This document shows, piece after piece, positions 1-8,559 of a stretch of DNA of 64,000 nucleotides (its first letter is position 1; every line of letters starts with the position of its first letter). The stretch spans positions 1 through 64,000 of the forward strand of contig JAZNUE010000045.1 of NCBI GenBank assembly GCA_045592125.1, in the 5' to 3' direction. The stretch is from HGM04593 sp045592125. GTDB lineage: Bacteria > Bacteroidota > Bacteroidia > Bacteroidales > Bacteroidaceae. The notes under the pieces are model-generated. The model was not told the origin of the DNA. It saw only the letters and a program-made list of their open reading frames with translations, and searched no databases. The position numbers were made by a program, and so were the translations under genes.

Positions 1-143
1 GTGTGTCCCACAAAATCGGGAGAAATCATAGAAGCACGAGCCCAAGACTTGATGACCGATTTCTTACCGCTCTCGTTCATGGCAAGCACTTTGCTCTCCA
101 ACTTTACATTGATATATGGACCTTTTTTTAATGAACGACTCAT
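1..143 (-). CDS. rpsS: 30S ribosomal protein S19 (partial, N-terminus)
   Basis: S19 sits in the head of the 30S subunit and helps bind 16S rRNA with S13. Only the first 47 codons are inside the window; the gene runs off the left edge. The N-terminus reads MSRSLKKGPYI, the usual S19 opening, and continues with the basic stretch NESGKKSVIKSWARAS. The ATG at 143 lies 24 bases downstream of the rplB stop, so it is the next gene of the ribosomal operon, in the standard rplB-rpsS order. Confidence 0.95.
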   Translation of the reverse strand, partial: MSRSLKKGPYINVKLESKVLAMNESGKKSVIKSWARASMISPDFVGH

Positions 144-167
144 ATTATTTCAAAAATTTCCTTATTA

Positions 168-992
168 TTACTTCTTTCTTCTCTCAATAATGTACTTAGA
201 AGACTGCTTCTTTGGTGCACGTGTCTTGAGACCCTTAGCATACAGGCCCTTACGTGAACGTGGGTGACCACCTGAAGCGCGTCCCTCACCACCACCCATC
301 GGGTGATCTACAGGGTTCATAACAACACCGCGGTTGTGAGGACGACGGCCAAGCCAGCGTGAACGGCCGGCCTTACCTGATGACTCGAGCGCGTGGTCAG
401 AGTTACCTACTGAACCGACTGTAGCGCGGCAAGTACCGAGGATACGGCGAACCTCACCAGAAGGAAGCTTAATAACGCAGTAGTTACCGTCGCGAGAAAC
501 AATCTGAGCGAAGTTACCTGCCGAACGGACAAGGATAGCACCCTGACCTGGGCGAAGCTCAATGTTGTGTACCACAGTACCGATAGGGATGTTCTTCAAG
601 GGAAGAGCATTGCCAATCTCGGGAGCGGCCTCGGCGCCTGACATCAGGACTGCGCCAACCTCCAGACCATTAGGAGCAATTATGTATGTCTTAACACCAT
701 CAGCATAGTAAAGAAGCGCAATGCGGGCCGAACGGTTAGGATCGTACTCGATTGTCTTTACTGTTGCAGGAATACCGTCTCTGTTACGCTTGAAATCAAT
801 AAAACGGAACTTACGCTTGTGACCGCCACCCCTGTAGCGCATTGTCATCTTACCGTCATTGTTGCGTCCACCTGTTGAACGCTTACCGGTTACAAGCGAT
901 TTCTCTGGTACCGTAGCAGTGATCTCTTCAAAGGTACCAATAATCTTATGTCTTTGGCCCGGTGTTGTAGGCTTAAATTTACGTACTGCCAT
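168..992 (-). CDS. rplB: 50S ribosomal protein L2
   Basis: L2 is a primary 23S rRNA-binding protein near the peptidyl-transferase centre. The 274 residues match the normal family length. The middle carries the conserved RPGQGAILVRSAG region, and the C-terminal part has the signature VMNPVDHPMGGGEGRASGG, which includes the histidine needed for peptidyl transfer. The basic tail ends in IIERRKK. It starts 5 bases after the rplW stop and is followed by rpsS, so it is surely co-transcribed with them. Nothing looks unusual. Confidence 0.98.
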   Translation of the reverse strand: MAVRKFKPTTPGQRHKIIGTFEEITATVPEKSLVTGKRSTGGRNNDGKMTMRYRGGGHKRKFRFIDFKRNRDGIPATVKTIEYDPNRSARIALLYYADGVKTYIIAPNGLEVGAVLMSGAEAAPEIGNALPLKNIPIGTVVHNIELRPGQGAILVRSAGNFAQIVSRDGNYCVIKLPSGEVRRILGTCRATVGSVGNSDHALESSGKAGRSRWLGRRPHNRGVVMNPVDHPMGGGEGRASGGHPRSRKGLYAKGLKTRAPKKQSSKYIIERRKK

Positions 993-997
993 CTCTA

Positions 998-1288
998 TTA
1001 AATGTTACTATAAAAATCAATTGTATCGCCCTCCTTGAGTGTGACGATAGCCTTCTTCACGGCGTTAGTACGGCCTTTCACAAAGCCTGCCTTAGTGTAA
1101 CGGCTCTTGTTCTTGCCAGAGTAGTTCATGGTGTTCACATCAACTACAGTTACATTATACAACGCCTCAATCTCTTTCTTAATCACCAACTTGTTAGCCT
1201 CGGGGCGAACAATAAAACCGTAGCGGTTGAAACGGTCTGTGATTGCTGTCATCTTCTCAGTGACAATAGGTTTAATCAATACTCCCAT
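998..1288 (-). CDS. rplW: 50S ribosomal protein L23
   Basis: L23 lies at the polypeptide exit tunnel and is the docking site for trigger factor and SRP. The 96-residue protein begins MGVLIKPIVTEKMTAI, the standard L23 start (KPxxTEK), and contains the central VVDVNTMNYSGKNKSRYTKAGF segment that corresponds to the 23S-binding loop. The gene sits between rplD (12 bases upstream) and rplB (5 bases downstream), the conserved S10-operon order. Confidence 0.97.
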   Translation of the reverse strand: MGVLIKPIVTEKMTAITDRFNRYGFIVRPEANKLVIKKEIEALYNVTVVDVNTMNYSGKNKSRYTKAGFVKGRTNAVKKAIVTLKEGDTIDFYSNI

Positions 1289-1300
1289 TATTGTTCCTCC

Positions 1301-1933
1301 TTAGTTTTTTGCAAGTGTCTGGTTAATTACGTCAAGAGAACTTTCAGTCACAACCAAAACCTCGGCATTCATTATACCATAGGTATTAATGTCCGAAGCA
1401 ATAGCCATCTGAGTTCCCTTCAAATTTCTGGCTGACAAATATACTGCTTTATTGCTAGATGGCAAAACGAACAGTTGTTTTCTTTCAGAAACTTTAAGAT
1501 TATTTAACACGTTAACAAACTCCTTTGTGCTTGGAGTCTCAAAACTGAAGTCCTCAACAACAACAATTGCACCGTCGATTGCCTTCTGTGAGAGTGCAGA
1601 ACGGCGAGCAAGCTGCTTTACCTTCTTGTTGAGCTTGAAGCTGTAGTCGCGTGGTGTGGGACCGAAAACGCGAGCACCACCTACGAGCAGAGGCGAGTTG
1701 ATATCACCACGGCGTGCGCCACCGCCGCCTTTCTGGCGACCGAGCTTACGTGTTGAGCCTGACATCTCGCTCCTCTCCTTAGACTTGTGTGTTCCCTGAC
1801 GCTGAGCAGCAAGGTACTGGCGTACTGCCATATATACTACGTGCTCGTTTGGCTCGATGCCGAAGACAGACTCGTCTAACGTAACCTTTCTTCCGGTGTC
1901 CTCACCCTTTATATTTAATACGTTGACTTCCAT
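1301..1933 (-). CDS. rplD: 50S ribosomal protein L4
   Basis: L4 binds 23S rRNA early in assembly and its extended loop lines the exit tunnel. The 210 residues contain the loop signature KLGRQKGGGGARRGDINSP at about residues 63-81, where macrolide-resistance changes occur in other bacteria; no insertion or deletion stands out by eye. Its start ATG shares one base with the rplC stop (TAATG at 1931-1935), which implies translational coupling with rplC. Confidence 0.97.
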   Translation of the reverse strand: MEVNVLNIKGEDTGRKVTLDESVFGIEPNEHVVYMAVRQYLAAQRQGTHKSKERSEMSGSTRKLGRQKGGGGARRGDINSPLLVGGARVFGPTPRDYSFKLNKKVKQLARRSALSQKAIDGAIVVVEDFSFETPSTKEFVNVLNNLKVSERKQLFVLPSSNKAVYLSARNLKGTQMAIASDINTYGIMNAEVLVVTESSLDVINQTLAKN

Positions 1934-2550
1934 TACTTTTCAATTATTACGATTGAACCATTGTAACCTGGAACCGAACCCTTGATAACCAACAGGTTGT
2001 GCTCAGGAATAACCTTTAACACTTGAAGATTGTGTGTAGTAACACGCGCGTTACCCATCTGGCCGCCCATGCGGAGACCCTTGAATACCTTTGCAGGGTA
2101 AGAACAAGCACCGATAGAACCCGGCTTGCGTGCGCGGTTGTGCTGGCCGTGAGTAGCCTGGCCTACACCACCAAAATTGTGCCTCTTAACGACACCCTGG
2201 AATCCCTTACCTTTTGAGGTACCTGTTACGCTTACGTAAGCGGTATCTGCAAAGAGATCCACTGTGAGAACATCGCCCAGGTTGAGCTCTGTCTCATAAC
2301 CCTTGAACTCGGCCAAGTGGCGCTTGGGAGTTACACCAGCCTTCTTGAAGTGACCTGCGAGAGGAGCGTTTACGCGGCTCTCCTTCTGGTCCTGGAAACC
2401 GATCTGGACTGCCTCATAGCCATCCTTCTCAATTGTCTTTACCTGTGTAACTGCGCAAGGACCTGCTTCGATAACAGTGCATGGTACATTCTTGCCATCG
2501 GCACTGAAAACGGACATCATTCCGATTTTTTTTCCTAATAATCCTGGCAT
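1933..2550 (-). CDS. rplC: 50S ribosomal protein L3
   Basis: L3 is an early 23S rRNA-binding protein that reaches into the peptidyl-transferase centre. The 205-residue protein starts MPGLLGKKIGMMSVF (family pattern GxxGxKxGMT) and carries the signature VTGTSKGKGFQGVVKRHNF followed by the glutamine-methylation region GGVGQATHGQHNRARKPGS. It lies 38 bases downstream of rpsJ and overlaps rplD by one base, so it belongs to the S10-type operon. Confidence 0.97.
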   Translation of the reverse strand: MPGLLGKKIGMMSVFSADGKNVPCTVIEAGPCAVTQVKTIEKDGYEAVQIGFQDQKESRVNAPLAGHFKKAGVTPKRHLAEFKGYETELNLGDVLTVDLFADTAYVSVTGTSKGKGFQGVVKRHNFGGVGQATHGQHNRARKPGSIGACSYPAKVFKGLRMGGQMGNARVTTHNLQVLKVIPEHNLLVIKGSVPGYNGSIVIIEK

Positions 2551-2588
2551 TTCAGTTTAATTTAAAAAAGTTGATAAATACATTAAAA

Positions 2589-2894
2589 TTACACCTTAAT
2601 CTCGACCTCGACACCTGAAGGCAATTCAAGTTTCATGAGAGCATCTACTGTCTTGGCTGTTGAGCTGTAGATATCGATAAGTCTCTTGAAAGAGGAAAGC
2701 TGGAACTGCTCGCGGCTCTTCTTGTTAACGAAGGTAGAGCGGTTCACTGTAAAAATACGCTTGTGTGTTGGCAATGGAATAGGACCGCTAACGATTGCGC
2801 CTGTTGCCTTAACTGTCTTTACAATCTTCTCAGCTGACTTGTCAACCAGGTTGTGGTCGTAAGATTTAAGCTTGATTCTAATTTTTTGACTCAT
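2589..2894 (-). CDS. rpsJ: 30S ribosomal protein S10
   Basis: S10 is a 30S head protein that also acts as NusE in transcription antitermination. The 101 residues include the family signature around GPIPLPTHKRIFTVNRS, and the C-terminus runs through LELPSGVEVEIKV. It is preceded by fusA, with a 76-base gap that contains a strong inverted repeat (2925-2960). It is followed by rplC, so it marks the start of the S10 gene cluster within a longer transcript. Confidence 0.97.
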   Translation of the reverse strand: MSQKIRIKLKSYDHNLVDKSAEKIVKTVKATGAIVSGPIPLPTHKRIFTVNRSTFVNKKSREQFQLSSFKRLIDIYSSTAKTVDALMKLELPSGVEVEIKV

Positions 2895-2924
2895 GTCTTA
2901 TTAAAGTTTATAAAATGGATAATT

Positions 2925-2960
2925 GCCTGCCGGTTAAGAGTCATTCGCTAACCGGCAGGC
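2925..2960 (-). terminator. Perfect 12-bp hairpin between fusA and rpsJ (attenuator or processing site)
   Basis: Bases 2925-2936 and 2949-2960 are perfect inverted repeats, each half GCCTGCCGGTTA or its complement, with a 12-base loop. On the transcript it lies 10 bases after the fusA stop and about 30 bases before rpsJ. There is no run of U directly after the stem, only an A+T-rich stretch, so it may be a weak terminator, an RNA-processing site or an mRNA stabiliser rather than a full stop. Confidence 0.6.
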
Positions 2961-2970
2961 CTTTATTGAA

Positions 2971-5064
2971 CTATTTCTGGAGTTCTTCAAGTATCTGCTT
3001 AGTCAATGAAGCGCTCACCTGCTCGTGGTGGTCGTACGTCATTGAAGAAGTAGCGCGTCCTGAAGTGATGGTACGCAGCGATGTCACATAGCCGAACATC
3101 TCTGACAGCGGAACCATTGCCTTAACGATACGGGCACCAGTGCGGCTTGTCTCAAAGCCCTCAACCTGGCCGCGGCGCTTGTTAAGGTCGGCAATCACGT
3201 CGCCCATGCTCTCCTCAGGAGTAACGACCTCAAGCTTCATCACAGGCTCAAGAAGAACAGGGTTTGCCTTCTGGCAAGCGTTCTTGTATGCCTGGATAGC
3301 ACATACCTCGAATGAGAGCTGGTCAGAGTCTACAGGGTGATATCCACCGTCAAGGAGGACTACCTTGAGCGACTCCATCGGATAGCCTGCAAGCACACCT
3401 GCCTTGATTGCTGTCTGGAAGCCCTTCTGTACTGAAGGAATGAACTCCTTAGGAACGTTACCGCCCTTAACCTCGTTAACGAACTGAAGGTTGCCCTCCT
3501 TGAAGTCCTCGTCAGCAGGACCAACAGAAACAAGAATCTTAGCGTACTTACCCTTACCGCCAGTCTGCTTCTTATATGTCTCGTCAACCTGTACTGTGCC
3601 AGTAATCGCCTCCTTGTAGCTAACCTGAGGACGGCCTTGGTTACACTCAACGTTGAACTCACGCTTCAGACGGTCGATAATAATCTCAAGGTGAAGCTCA
3701 CCCATACCAGAGATAATTGTCTGGCCTGACTGCTCGTCGGTCCTTACTGTAAATGTAGGATCCTCCTCTGCGAGCTTGGCAAGACCGTTAGCAAGCTTGT
3801 CAAGGTCTTTCTGTGTCTTAGGCTCAACAGCGATTGAGATCACAGGATCGGGGAATGACATAGACTCAAGAACGATAGGAGCGTCCTCGGCACAGAGAGT
3901 ATCACCCGTGCGGACATCCTTAAGGCCGATAACGGCACCGATATCGCCAGCGCCAAGTACCTCTATAGGGTTCTGCTTGTTTGAGTGCATCTGGAACATA
4001 CGTGAGATGCGCTCCTTGCGGCCTGAACGTGTATCGAAGATATATGAGCCAGACTCGAGCTTGCCTGAATATACGCGAACGTAGATCAGACGGCCAACGA
4101 ACGGGTTTGTAGCAATCTTGAACACAAGCGCAGAAGTCTTGTCATCCTCAGAAGGAGTGCGTGTCTCCATCTCGTCTGTCTTGGGGTTCATACCCTCAAC
4201 AGCAGGAGTATCCAGAGGTGAAGGCAAGAACGCGCAAACGAAGTCAAGAAGAGGCTGCACGCCCTTGTTCTTGAACGAAGAACCACAAGTCATAGGAGTA
4301 ATCTCCATTGCAAGCGTACCCTTGCGGATAGCAGCAATAAGTTCCTCCTCTGTGATTGAATCCGGGTCCTCAAGAACCTTCATCATCAGTTCCTCATCGA
4401 AGTCGGCAGCCTTCTCAAGAAGGTGCTCTCTCCACTGGTTAGCCTCGTCAACGAGCTCTGCAGGAATCTCCTCAACAGTATAGTCAAGAGCGCCATCCTT
4501 GTAAACAAGTGCCTTCATGGTGATAAGGTTAACAACACCTATGAACTTCTCCTCTGCACCGATAGGAATTGTAACAGGGCATGGATTAGCGCCAAGGACC
4601 TCCTTCATCTGACGCATAACAGAGAAGTAGTCGGCACCTGAACGGTCCATCTTGTTCACGTAAGCGATACGTGGAACATTATACTTGTCGGCCTGGCGCC
4701 ATACAGTCTCTGACTGGGGCTCAACACCGCCTACTGCGCAGAACGCAGCGATTGCACCGTCGAGAACGCGGAGCGAACGCTCTACCTCTGCTGTGAAGTC
4801 TACGTGTCCCGGAGTGTCAATGAGGTTGAACTTGTACTGTGTACCGTTCCAGTTCCAGAATGTAGTGGTAGCAGCAGATGTAATGGTAATACCACGCTCC
4901 TGCTCCTGCTCCATCCAGTCCATTGTAGCAGCACCGTCATGCACCTCACCAATCTTGTGAGAGAGTCCAGTGTAGAACAATATACGCTCAGATGTGGTAG
5001 TCTTTCCAGCATCAATGTGAGCACTAATACCGATGTTACGGGTAAATTTTAATTCGTTTGCCAT
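2971..5064 (-). CDS. fusA: Elongation factor G
   Basis: EF-G is the GTPase that drives ribosomal translocation and, with RRF, ribosome recycling. The 697-residue protein has the G1 motif AHIDAGKTT at residues 15-23, the switch II motif DTPGH and the NKMD specificity motif, followed by the translation-factor beta barrel and the C-terminal EF-G domains (HLEIIIDRLKREF, GRATSSMTYDHHEQV). It sits 23 bases after rpsG, as in other Bacteroidales, where fusA is placed between rpsG and rpsJ and tuf is elsewhere. It is one base-perfect open frame with no sign of damage. Confidence 0.98.
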   Translation of the reverse strand: MANELKFTRNIGISAHIDAGKTTTSERILFYTGLSHKIGEVHDGAATMDWMEQEQERGITITSAATTTFWNWNGTQYKFNLIDTPGHVDFTAEVERSLRVLDGAIAAFCAVGGVEPQSETVWRQADKYNVPRIAYVNKMDRSGADYFSVMRQMKEVLGANPCPVTIPIGAEEKFIGVVNLITMKALVYKDGALDYTVEEIPAELVDEANQWREHLLEKAADFDEELMMKVLEDPDSITEEELIAAIRKGTLAMEITPMTCGSSFKNKGVQPLLDFVCAFLPSPLDTPAVEGMNPKTDEMETRTPSEDDKTSALVFKIATNPFVGRLIYVRVYSGKLESGSYIFDTRSGRKERISRMFQMHSNKQNPIEVLGAGDIGAVIGLKDVRTGDTLCAEDAPIVLESMSFPDPVISIAVEPKTQKDLDKLANGLAKLAEEDPTFTVRTDEQSGQTIISGMGELHLEIIIDRLKREFNVECNQGRPQVSYKEAITGTVQVDETYKKQTGGKGKYAKILVSVGPADEDFKEGNLQFVNEVKGGNVPKEFIPSVQKGFQTAIKAGVLAGYPMESLKVVLLDGGYHPVDSDQLSFEVCAIQAYKNACQKANPVLLEPVMKLEVVTPEESMGDVIADLNKRRGQVEGFETSRTGARIVKAMVPLSEMFGYVTSLRTITSGRATSSMTYDHHEQVSASLTKQILEELQK

Positions 5065-5087
5065 CTTCGTATTATACTATTATCTGA

Positions 5088-5564
5088 TTAGAAACGGAAA
5101 TGTGCGAATGCGCGGTTAGCCTCGGCCATGCGGTGCATATCCTCCTTACGCTTGAAGGCACCACCCTGGCTGTTGTATGCATCCATAATCTCGTTACAGA
5201 GCTTCTCTGCCATTGACTTGCCGCCACGCTTGCGTGCGAACAGAATCATGTTCTTCATTGAGATTGACTCCTTGCGGTCAGCACGGATTTCTGTAGGAAC
5301 CTGGAATGTCGCGCCACCGATACGGCGTGACTTAACCTCAATCTTTGGAGTTACGTTCTCAAGGGCCTGCTTCCAGATTTCAAGCGGAGTCTTCTCCTCA
5401 TTCTTCATCTTGGTGCCAACGAGCTCGAGAGCGCCGTAGAAAATAGTGTAAGATACGTTCTTCTTTCCGTCATACATCAGGTGGTTAACGAACTTAGATA
5501 CCATCTGATCATTGAACACGGGATCCGGAAGGATCACGCGCTTTTTTGGTTTTGCTTTTCTCAT
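5088..5564 (-). CDS. rpsG: 30S ribosomal protein S7
   Basis: S7 nucleates assembly of the 30S head and contacts tRNA in the E site. The 158 residues start MRKAKPKKRVILPDPVFNDQ and contain the family signature DPVFNDQMVSKFVNHLMYDGKK, with the RRIGGATFQVPTEIR segment in the middle. It lies 193 bases after rpsL, a rather long gap for this operon in which I see no further gene, and 23 bases before fusA. Confidence 0.97.
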   Translation of the reverse strand: MRKAKPKKRVILPDPVFNDQMVSKFVNHLMYDGKKNVSYTIFYGALELVGTKMKNEEKTPLEIWKQALENVTPKIEVKSRRIGGATFQVPTEIRADRKESISMKNMILFARKRGGKSMAEKLCNEIMDAYNSQGGAFKRKEDMHRMAEANRAFAHFRF

Positions 5565-5757
5565 TTTCTTTTGCGAAAATTAATGTTTTGTGTGGGCTGT
5601 TATCCTTAATCCTTCAACACCTCCACCGAGGCATTTACTCAACCGTTATAACTCCAACAAACCAAAACTAGTTATAAATATGTAAAAGTTAAAGTCATAT
5701 CCCGTTTTTCACAAGCTGGAATCACTTTGCTGCCGCTTGGTTCCTTTTACTCAAGAA

Positions 5758-6138
5758 TTACTTCTTGGCCTTGGGACGCTTAGCACCATACTTTGAACGG
5801 CGCTGTGTGCGGTTAGCGACACCTGCGGTATCAAGTGTTCCGCGAACAATGTGGTAACGTACACCTGGGAGGTCCTTAACACGACCGCCGCGTACCAAGA
5901 CAATTGAGTGCTCCTGCAAGTTATGACCCTCGCCCGGGATGTAAGAGTTTACCTCCTTCTGGTTGGTCAGGCGTACACGAGCAACTTTTCTCATAGCAGA
6001 GTTAGGTTTCTTTGGAGTTGTAGTGTAGACACGTACACAAACACCACGACGCTGCGGACAGTTGTCGAGTGCTGGCGACTTGCTCTTCTCTACAATCACC
6101 TCTCTGCCTTTTCTAACTAATTGCTGAATCGTAGGCAT
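5758..6138 (-). CDS. rpsL: 30S ribosomal protein S12
   Basis: S12 is part of the decoding centre of the 30S subunit. The 126-residue protein shows the conserved core TTTPKKPNSAMRKVARVRL and GEGHNLQEHSIVLVRGGRVKDLPG. The lysines at 43 and 44 and in the VKDLPG loop, the sites of streptomycin-resistance changes in other bacteria, are the ordinary residues, so this allele looks wild type. It is the first gene of the translation operon; a clear Bacteroidales promoter lies about 90 bases upstream. Confidence 0.98.
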   Translation of the reverse strand: MPTIQQLVRKGREVIVEKSKSPALDNCPQRRGVCVRVYTTTPKKPNSAMRKVARVRLTNQKEVNSYIPGEGHNLQEHSIVLVRGGRVKDLPGVRYHIVRGTLDTAGVANRTQRRSKYGAKRPKAKK

Positions 6139-6225
6139 GATTTTAATTTTTAATTATTATATATTGTTTTTTAAATATTTCTTTGCTCATGAATACAGCC
6201 AAACGCTATACTCCATTTTGGACTG

Positions 6226-6233
6226 CAAAGGTA
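6226..6233 (-). promoter_or_regulatory. Promoter -7 element of the rpsL operon
   Basis: On the minus strand the bases read TACCTTTG, an exact match to the Bacteroides -7 consensus TAnnTTTG, within an A+T-rich stretch. A convincing -33 TTTG is not evident. Transcription would start near 6219, giving an rpsL leader of about 80 bases. This is the only strong promoter I see for the whole ribosomal block in the window. Confidence 0.7.
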
Positions 6234-6640
6234 AAAATTATTTTTCTAATAAAAAAGCATTTGATGTTTTTTTGAGCACAGGCAGGCAGCAAAAGGGACT
6301 TTTTCGCGCAAAAAGCAGCAAGGAAGCTCCCAGAAAAGGAGATTTTCAATGTTAAATAATCTTAATTATGAACTAAAGGGTTTCATTGCGGTCATCATAG
6401 ACACCTCCCGCCCTCTGCCGGCCGGCCTTCACATCATGGCAGCAGCCTAGAATATAAGGCCTAGCAAGCACTCCGGGACGTTCAGCCAGACGGCGACGAG
6501 TATGCTTTAAAAGCAAAAGGACCGCAGCAGCAGTCCTTTTGCAAACATTCTTGACATAGAAAGGAATGACCTTCCGCGAGAGTGCGGGCATGCAGCAGTT
6601 TGCGGACAGCCTGCATTTAAGGTCTCATACCTTATTATAA
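6234..6640. other. Gene-free interval between obg and the rpsL promoter
   Basis: This roughly 400-base stretch holds the upstream side of the rpsL promoter and, further right, a strong hairpin (6513-6542) that probably ends the hpt-adk-obg transcript. A 72-codon open frame on the minus strand (6373-6591) has no recognisable protein features and spans that hairpin, so I do not call it a gene. Otherwise I see nothing in it. Confidence 0.6.
6513..6542 (-). terminator. Intrinsic terminator after obg
   Basis: Bases 6513-6522 and 6533-6542 form a perfect 10-bp stem (GCAAAAGGAC and its complement) with a 10-base loop. On the minus strand the descending arm GTCCTTTTGC is followed by TTTTAAAG, giving a U-rich tail. 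It lies about 100 bases past the obg stop and is the likely end of that operon. Confidence 0.7.
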
Positions 6641-7810
6641 TTATACGGGCCCTTCTTCGTCGTCAAAATCAAATTCGTCATAGTCATACCCATCCTCATC
6701 CTCCGCCAGGCCGTCATCATAATCGGGTTCCCAGCCGGCAAAGTCATCGGCCAGCATCTTGCGGTCATAGTTGCGGTGCACAAGTTCCTCGCGCCTAACC
6801 GACGCCAGGCGGTTCTCCTCGCTGTTGAGTTCCGCCCACAGGATATCCTTAAGTTCCTGTATTCCTTCACCAGTAGGCGCCGATATGAAGACATAAGGCA
6901 CATCCTCGGGCAGGTTCTCCGAAAGCATTTCCTTCAACTCATCATCTATCAGGTCACACTTGGTTATTGCAAGCACACGCTGCTTGTCGAGCATTTCGGG
7001 ATTGAACGTCGCAAGCTCGTTAAGCAGGACCTCGTACTCCTTCTTTATATCATCGGCGTCGGCCGGAACCATGAACAGGAGCAGCGAGTTGCGCTCAATG
7101 TGGCGCAGGAAACGCAGTCCCAGCCCCTTTCCCTGGCTTGCACCCTCTATGATTCCCGGAATATCGGCCATAACGAACGACTTCCCGTCGCGGTAGGAGA
7201 CAATGCCGAGGTTAGGCTCAAGGGTCGTGAAAGGGTAATTCGCAATCTTAGGCCTGGCCGCCGAGACCGAAGACAGCAAAGTCGACTTTCCCGCATTAGG
7301 GAAACCAACCAGGCCGACATCGGCAAGCAGCTTCAGTTCAAGCGTCACCGCCATCTCCTGCATAGGCTCGCCAGGCTGCGCGAAACGAGGCGCCTGGCGT
7401 GTTGCAGTGGCGAAATGAACATTGCCCAGTCCCCCGCGGCCACCCTTGAGCAGGGTTACCAGCTGGCCATCCTCCATTACATCGCAGAGGAACTCACCCG
7501 TCTCGGCATTATAGGCCACGGTACCACAGGGCACGTCAACAATCTTGCTCTCACCGTCGGCGCCAGTACTCTTGTTTATGCCGCCGTTCTGGCCATTGCC
7601 AGCAAATATATGGCGCTGGTACTTCAAGTGCAGCAAGGTCCAGTAATTCCTGTTGCCGCGCAGTATTATATCGCCCCCCTTGCCGCCGTCGCCGCCGTCG
7701 GGACCGCCATTGGGGATATATTTGGCACGGTGCAGGTGCGCCATGCCACGGCCGCCACGGCCCGAGCGGCACACTATCTTCACGTAATCAATAAAATTCG
7801 ACTCTGCCAT
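6641..7810 (-). CDS. obg: Obg family GTPase
   Basis: Obg is an essential GTPase that binds the 50S subunit and links ribosome assembly to growth and stress. The chosen ATG at 7810 gives MAESNFIDYVKI and 389 residues. The glycine-rich Obg fold covers residues 1-160 (GGPDGGDGGKGGD at 35-47). The G domain has the P-loop GFPNAGKST at 169-177, DIPG at 216-219 and TKCD at 283-286. The last 30 residues are strongly acidic (DEDGYDYDEFDFDDEE), a tail that varies between Obg proteins. An in-frame upstream extension (to 7894) looks like non-coding leader. It is the third gene after hpt and adk. Confidence 0.96.
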   Translation of the reverse strand: MAESNFIDYVKIVCRSGRGGRGMAHLHRAKYIPNGGPDGGDGGKGGDIILRGNRNYWTLLHLKYQRHIFAGNGQNGGINKSTGADGESKIVDVPCGTVAYNAETGEFLCDVMEDGQLVTLLKGGRGGLGNVHFATATRQAPRFAQPGEPMQEMAVTLELKLLADVGLVGFPNAGKSTLLSSVSAARPKIANYPFTTLEPNLGIVSYRDGKSFVMADIPGIIEGASQGKGLGLRFLRHIERNSLLLFMVPADADDIKKEYEVLLNELATFNPEMLDKQRVLAITKCDLIDDELKEMLSENLPEDVPYVFISAPTGEGIQELKDILWAELNSEENRLASVRREELVHRNYDRKMLADDFAGWEPDYDDGLAEDEDGYDYDEFDFDDEEGPV

Positions 7811-7863
7811 AATGTTGCATTTAGAACCGCAAAGCGGTATTAGTATAACAATTGGGAAAAGGA

Positions 7864-7891
7864 AAGTTGCCGCTATGGCCTGCGGCAACTT
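7864..7891 (-). terminator. Hairpin between adk and obg
   Basis: Bases 7864-7873 and 7882-7891 form a perfect 10-bp stem (AAGTTGCCGC and complement) with an 8-base loop. On the minus strand the stem is followed by TCCTTTTCCC. It lies in the 165-base gap between the adk stop and the obg start, so it may partly terminate the hpt-adk transcript; I see no exact TAnnTTTG promoter for obg after it. Confidence 0.55.
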
Positions 7892-7975
7892 CAAGATGTC
7901 TTCAGGAACCCGTTCAGTTCCTCAGCTATCCTAGGCGTCACCGCAAGCGGCCTCTGAGGTCACCGCACGACGCTA

Positions 7976-8548
7976 TTATATTCTAGAATCAATCGCAGAG
8001 ACAATATCGGCAAAGATACGGTCAAGCTCGCCCGAACCGTTAATATAGCAATGCTTGCCGTCATTCTTATACCACTCCTTCAGAGGCGATGTCTGTTCAC
8101 GGTAAACAACAAGGCGTCTCTTGATTGTCTCCTCGTTATCATCGGCACGGCCCGAAAGCTGCCCGCGCTTGAGAAGGCGGTCCATAAGTTCCTCTTCGGG
8201 GACATCAAGCTCAATCATAGCAGTGACATCCTGGCCGCGGCTGTTAAGCAGGGCCTTCAAGGCGTCGGCCTGCGCTATCGTACGCGGGAAACCATCAAAA
8301 ATCACGCCCTTGCTGCCAGCGAGCTTGTCAAGCCTTGCAGCCAGTATCTCAATCATGAGCTCATCGGGAATAAGCTGGCCATTGTCAATAAGGCCTTTTG
8401 CCGTCTTGCCAAGCTCAGTACCTGCAGCAATCTCGGCACGAAGCACATCACCCGTCGAAATGTGGTCAAGGCCATACTTCTCTACAATCCTCTCACTCTG
8501 CGTGCCCTTGCCACTGCCCGGAGCACCGAAAATTACAATGTTAAGCAT
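7976..8548 (-). CDS. adk: Adenylate kinase
   Basis: Catalyses ATP + AMP to 2 ADP and keeps the adenylate pool balanced in the cytosol. The 190-residue protein has the P-loop GAPGSGKGT at residues 8-16, the AMP-binding segment (STGDVLRAEI), the signature IFDGFPRTIAQA and the lid region starting GRADDNEETIKRR. The lid is the short form, without the zinc-binding insertion. It starts 11 bases after hpt, which makes a purine-nucleotide pair with it. Confidence 0.97.
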   Translation of the reverse strand: MLNIVIFGAPGSGKGTQSERIVEKYGLDHISTGDVLRAEIAAGTELGKTAKGLIDNGQLIPDELMIEILAARLDKLAGSKGVIFDGFPRTIAQADALKALLNSRGQDVTAMIELDVPEEELMDRLLKRGQLSGRADDNEETIKRRLVVYREQTSPLKEWYKNDGKHCYINGSGELDRIFADIVSAIDSRI

Positions 8549-8559
8549 AATATCCAGTT

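Noticed and set aside
6373..6591. A 72-codon minus-strand frame between obg and rpsL
   Set aside because: It spans the probable obg terminator, is Arg-rich without domains and lacks a promoter of its own.
6776..7843. A 355-codon plus-strand open frame over obg
   Set aside because: It mirrors obg; all conserved GTPase motifs are on the minus strand and this frame has no recognisable protein features.
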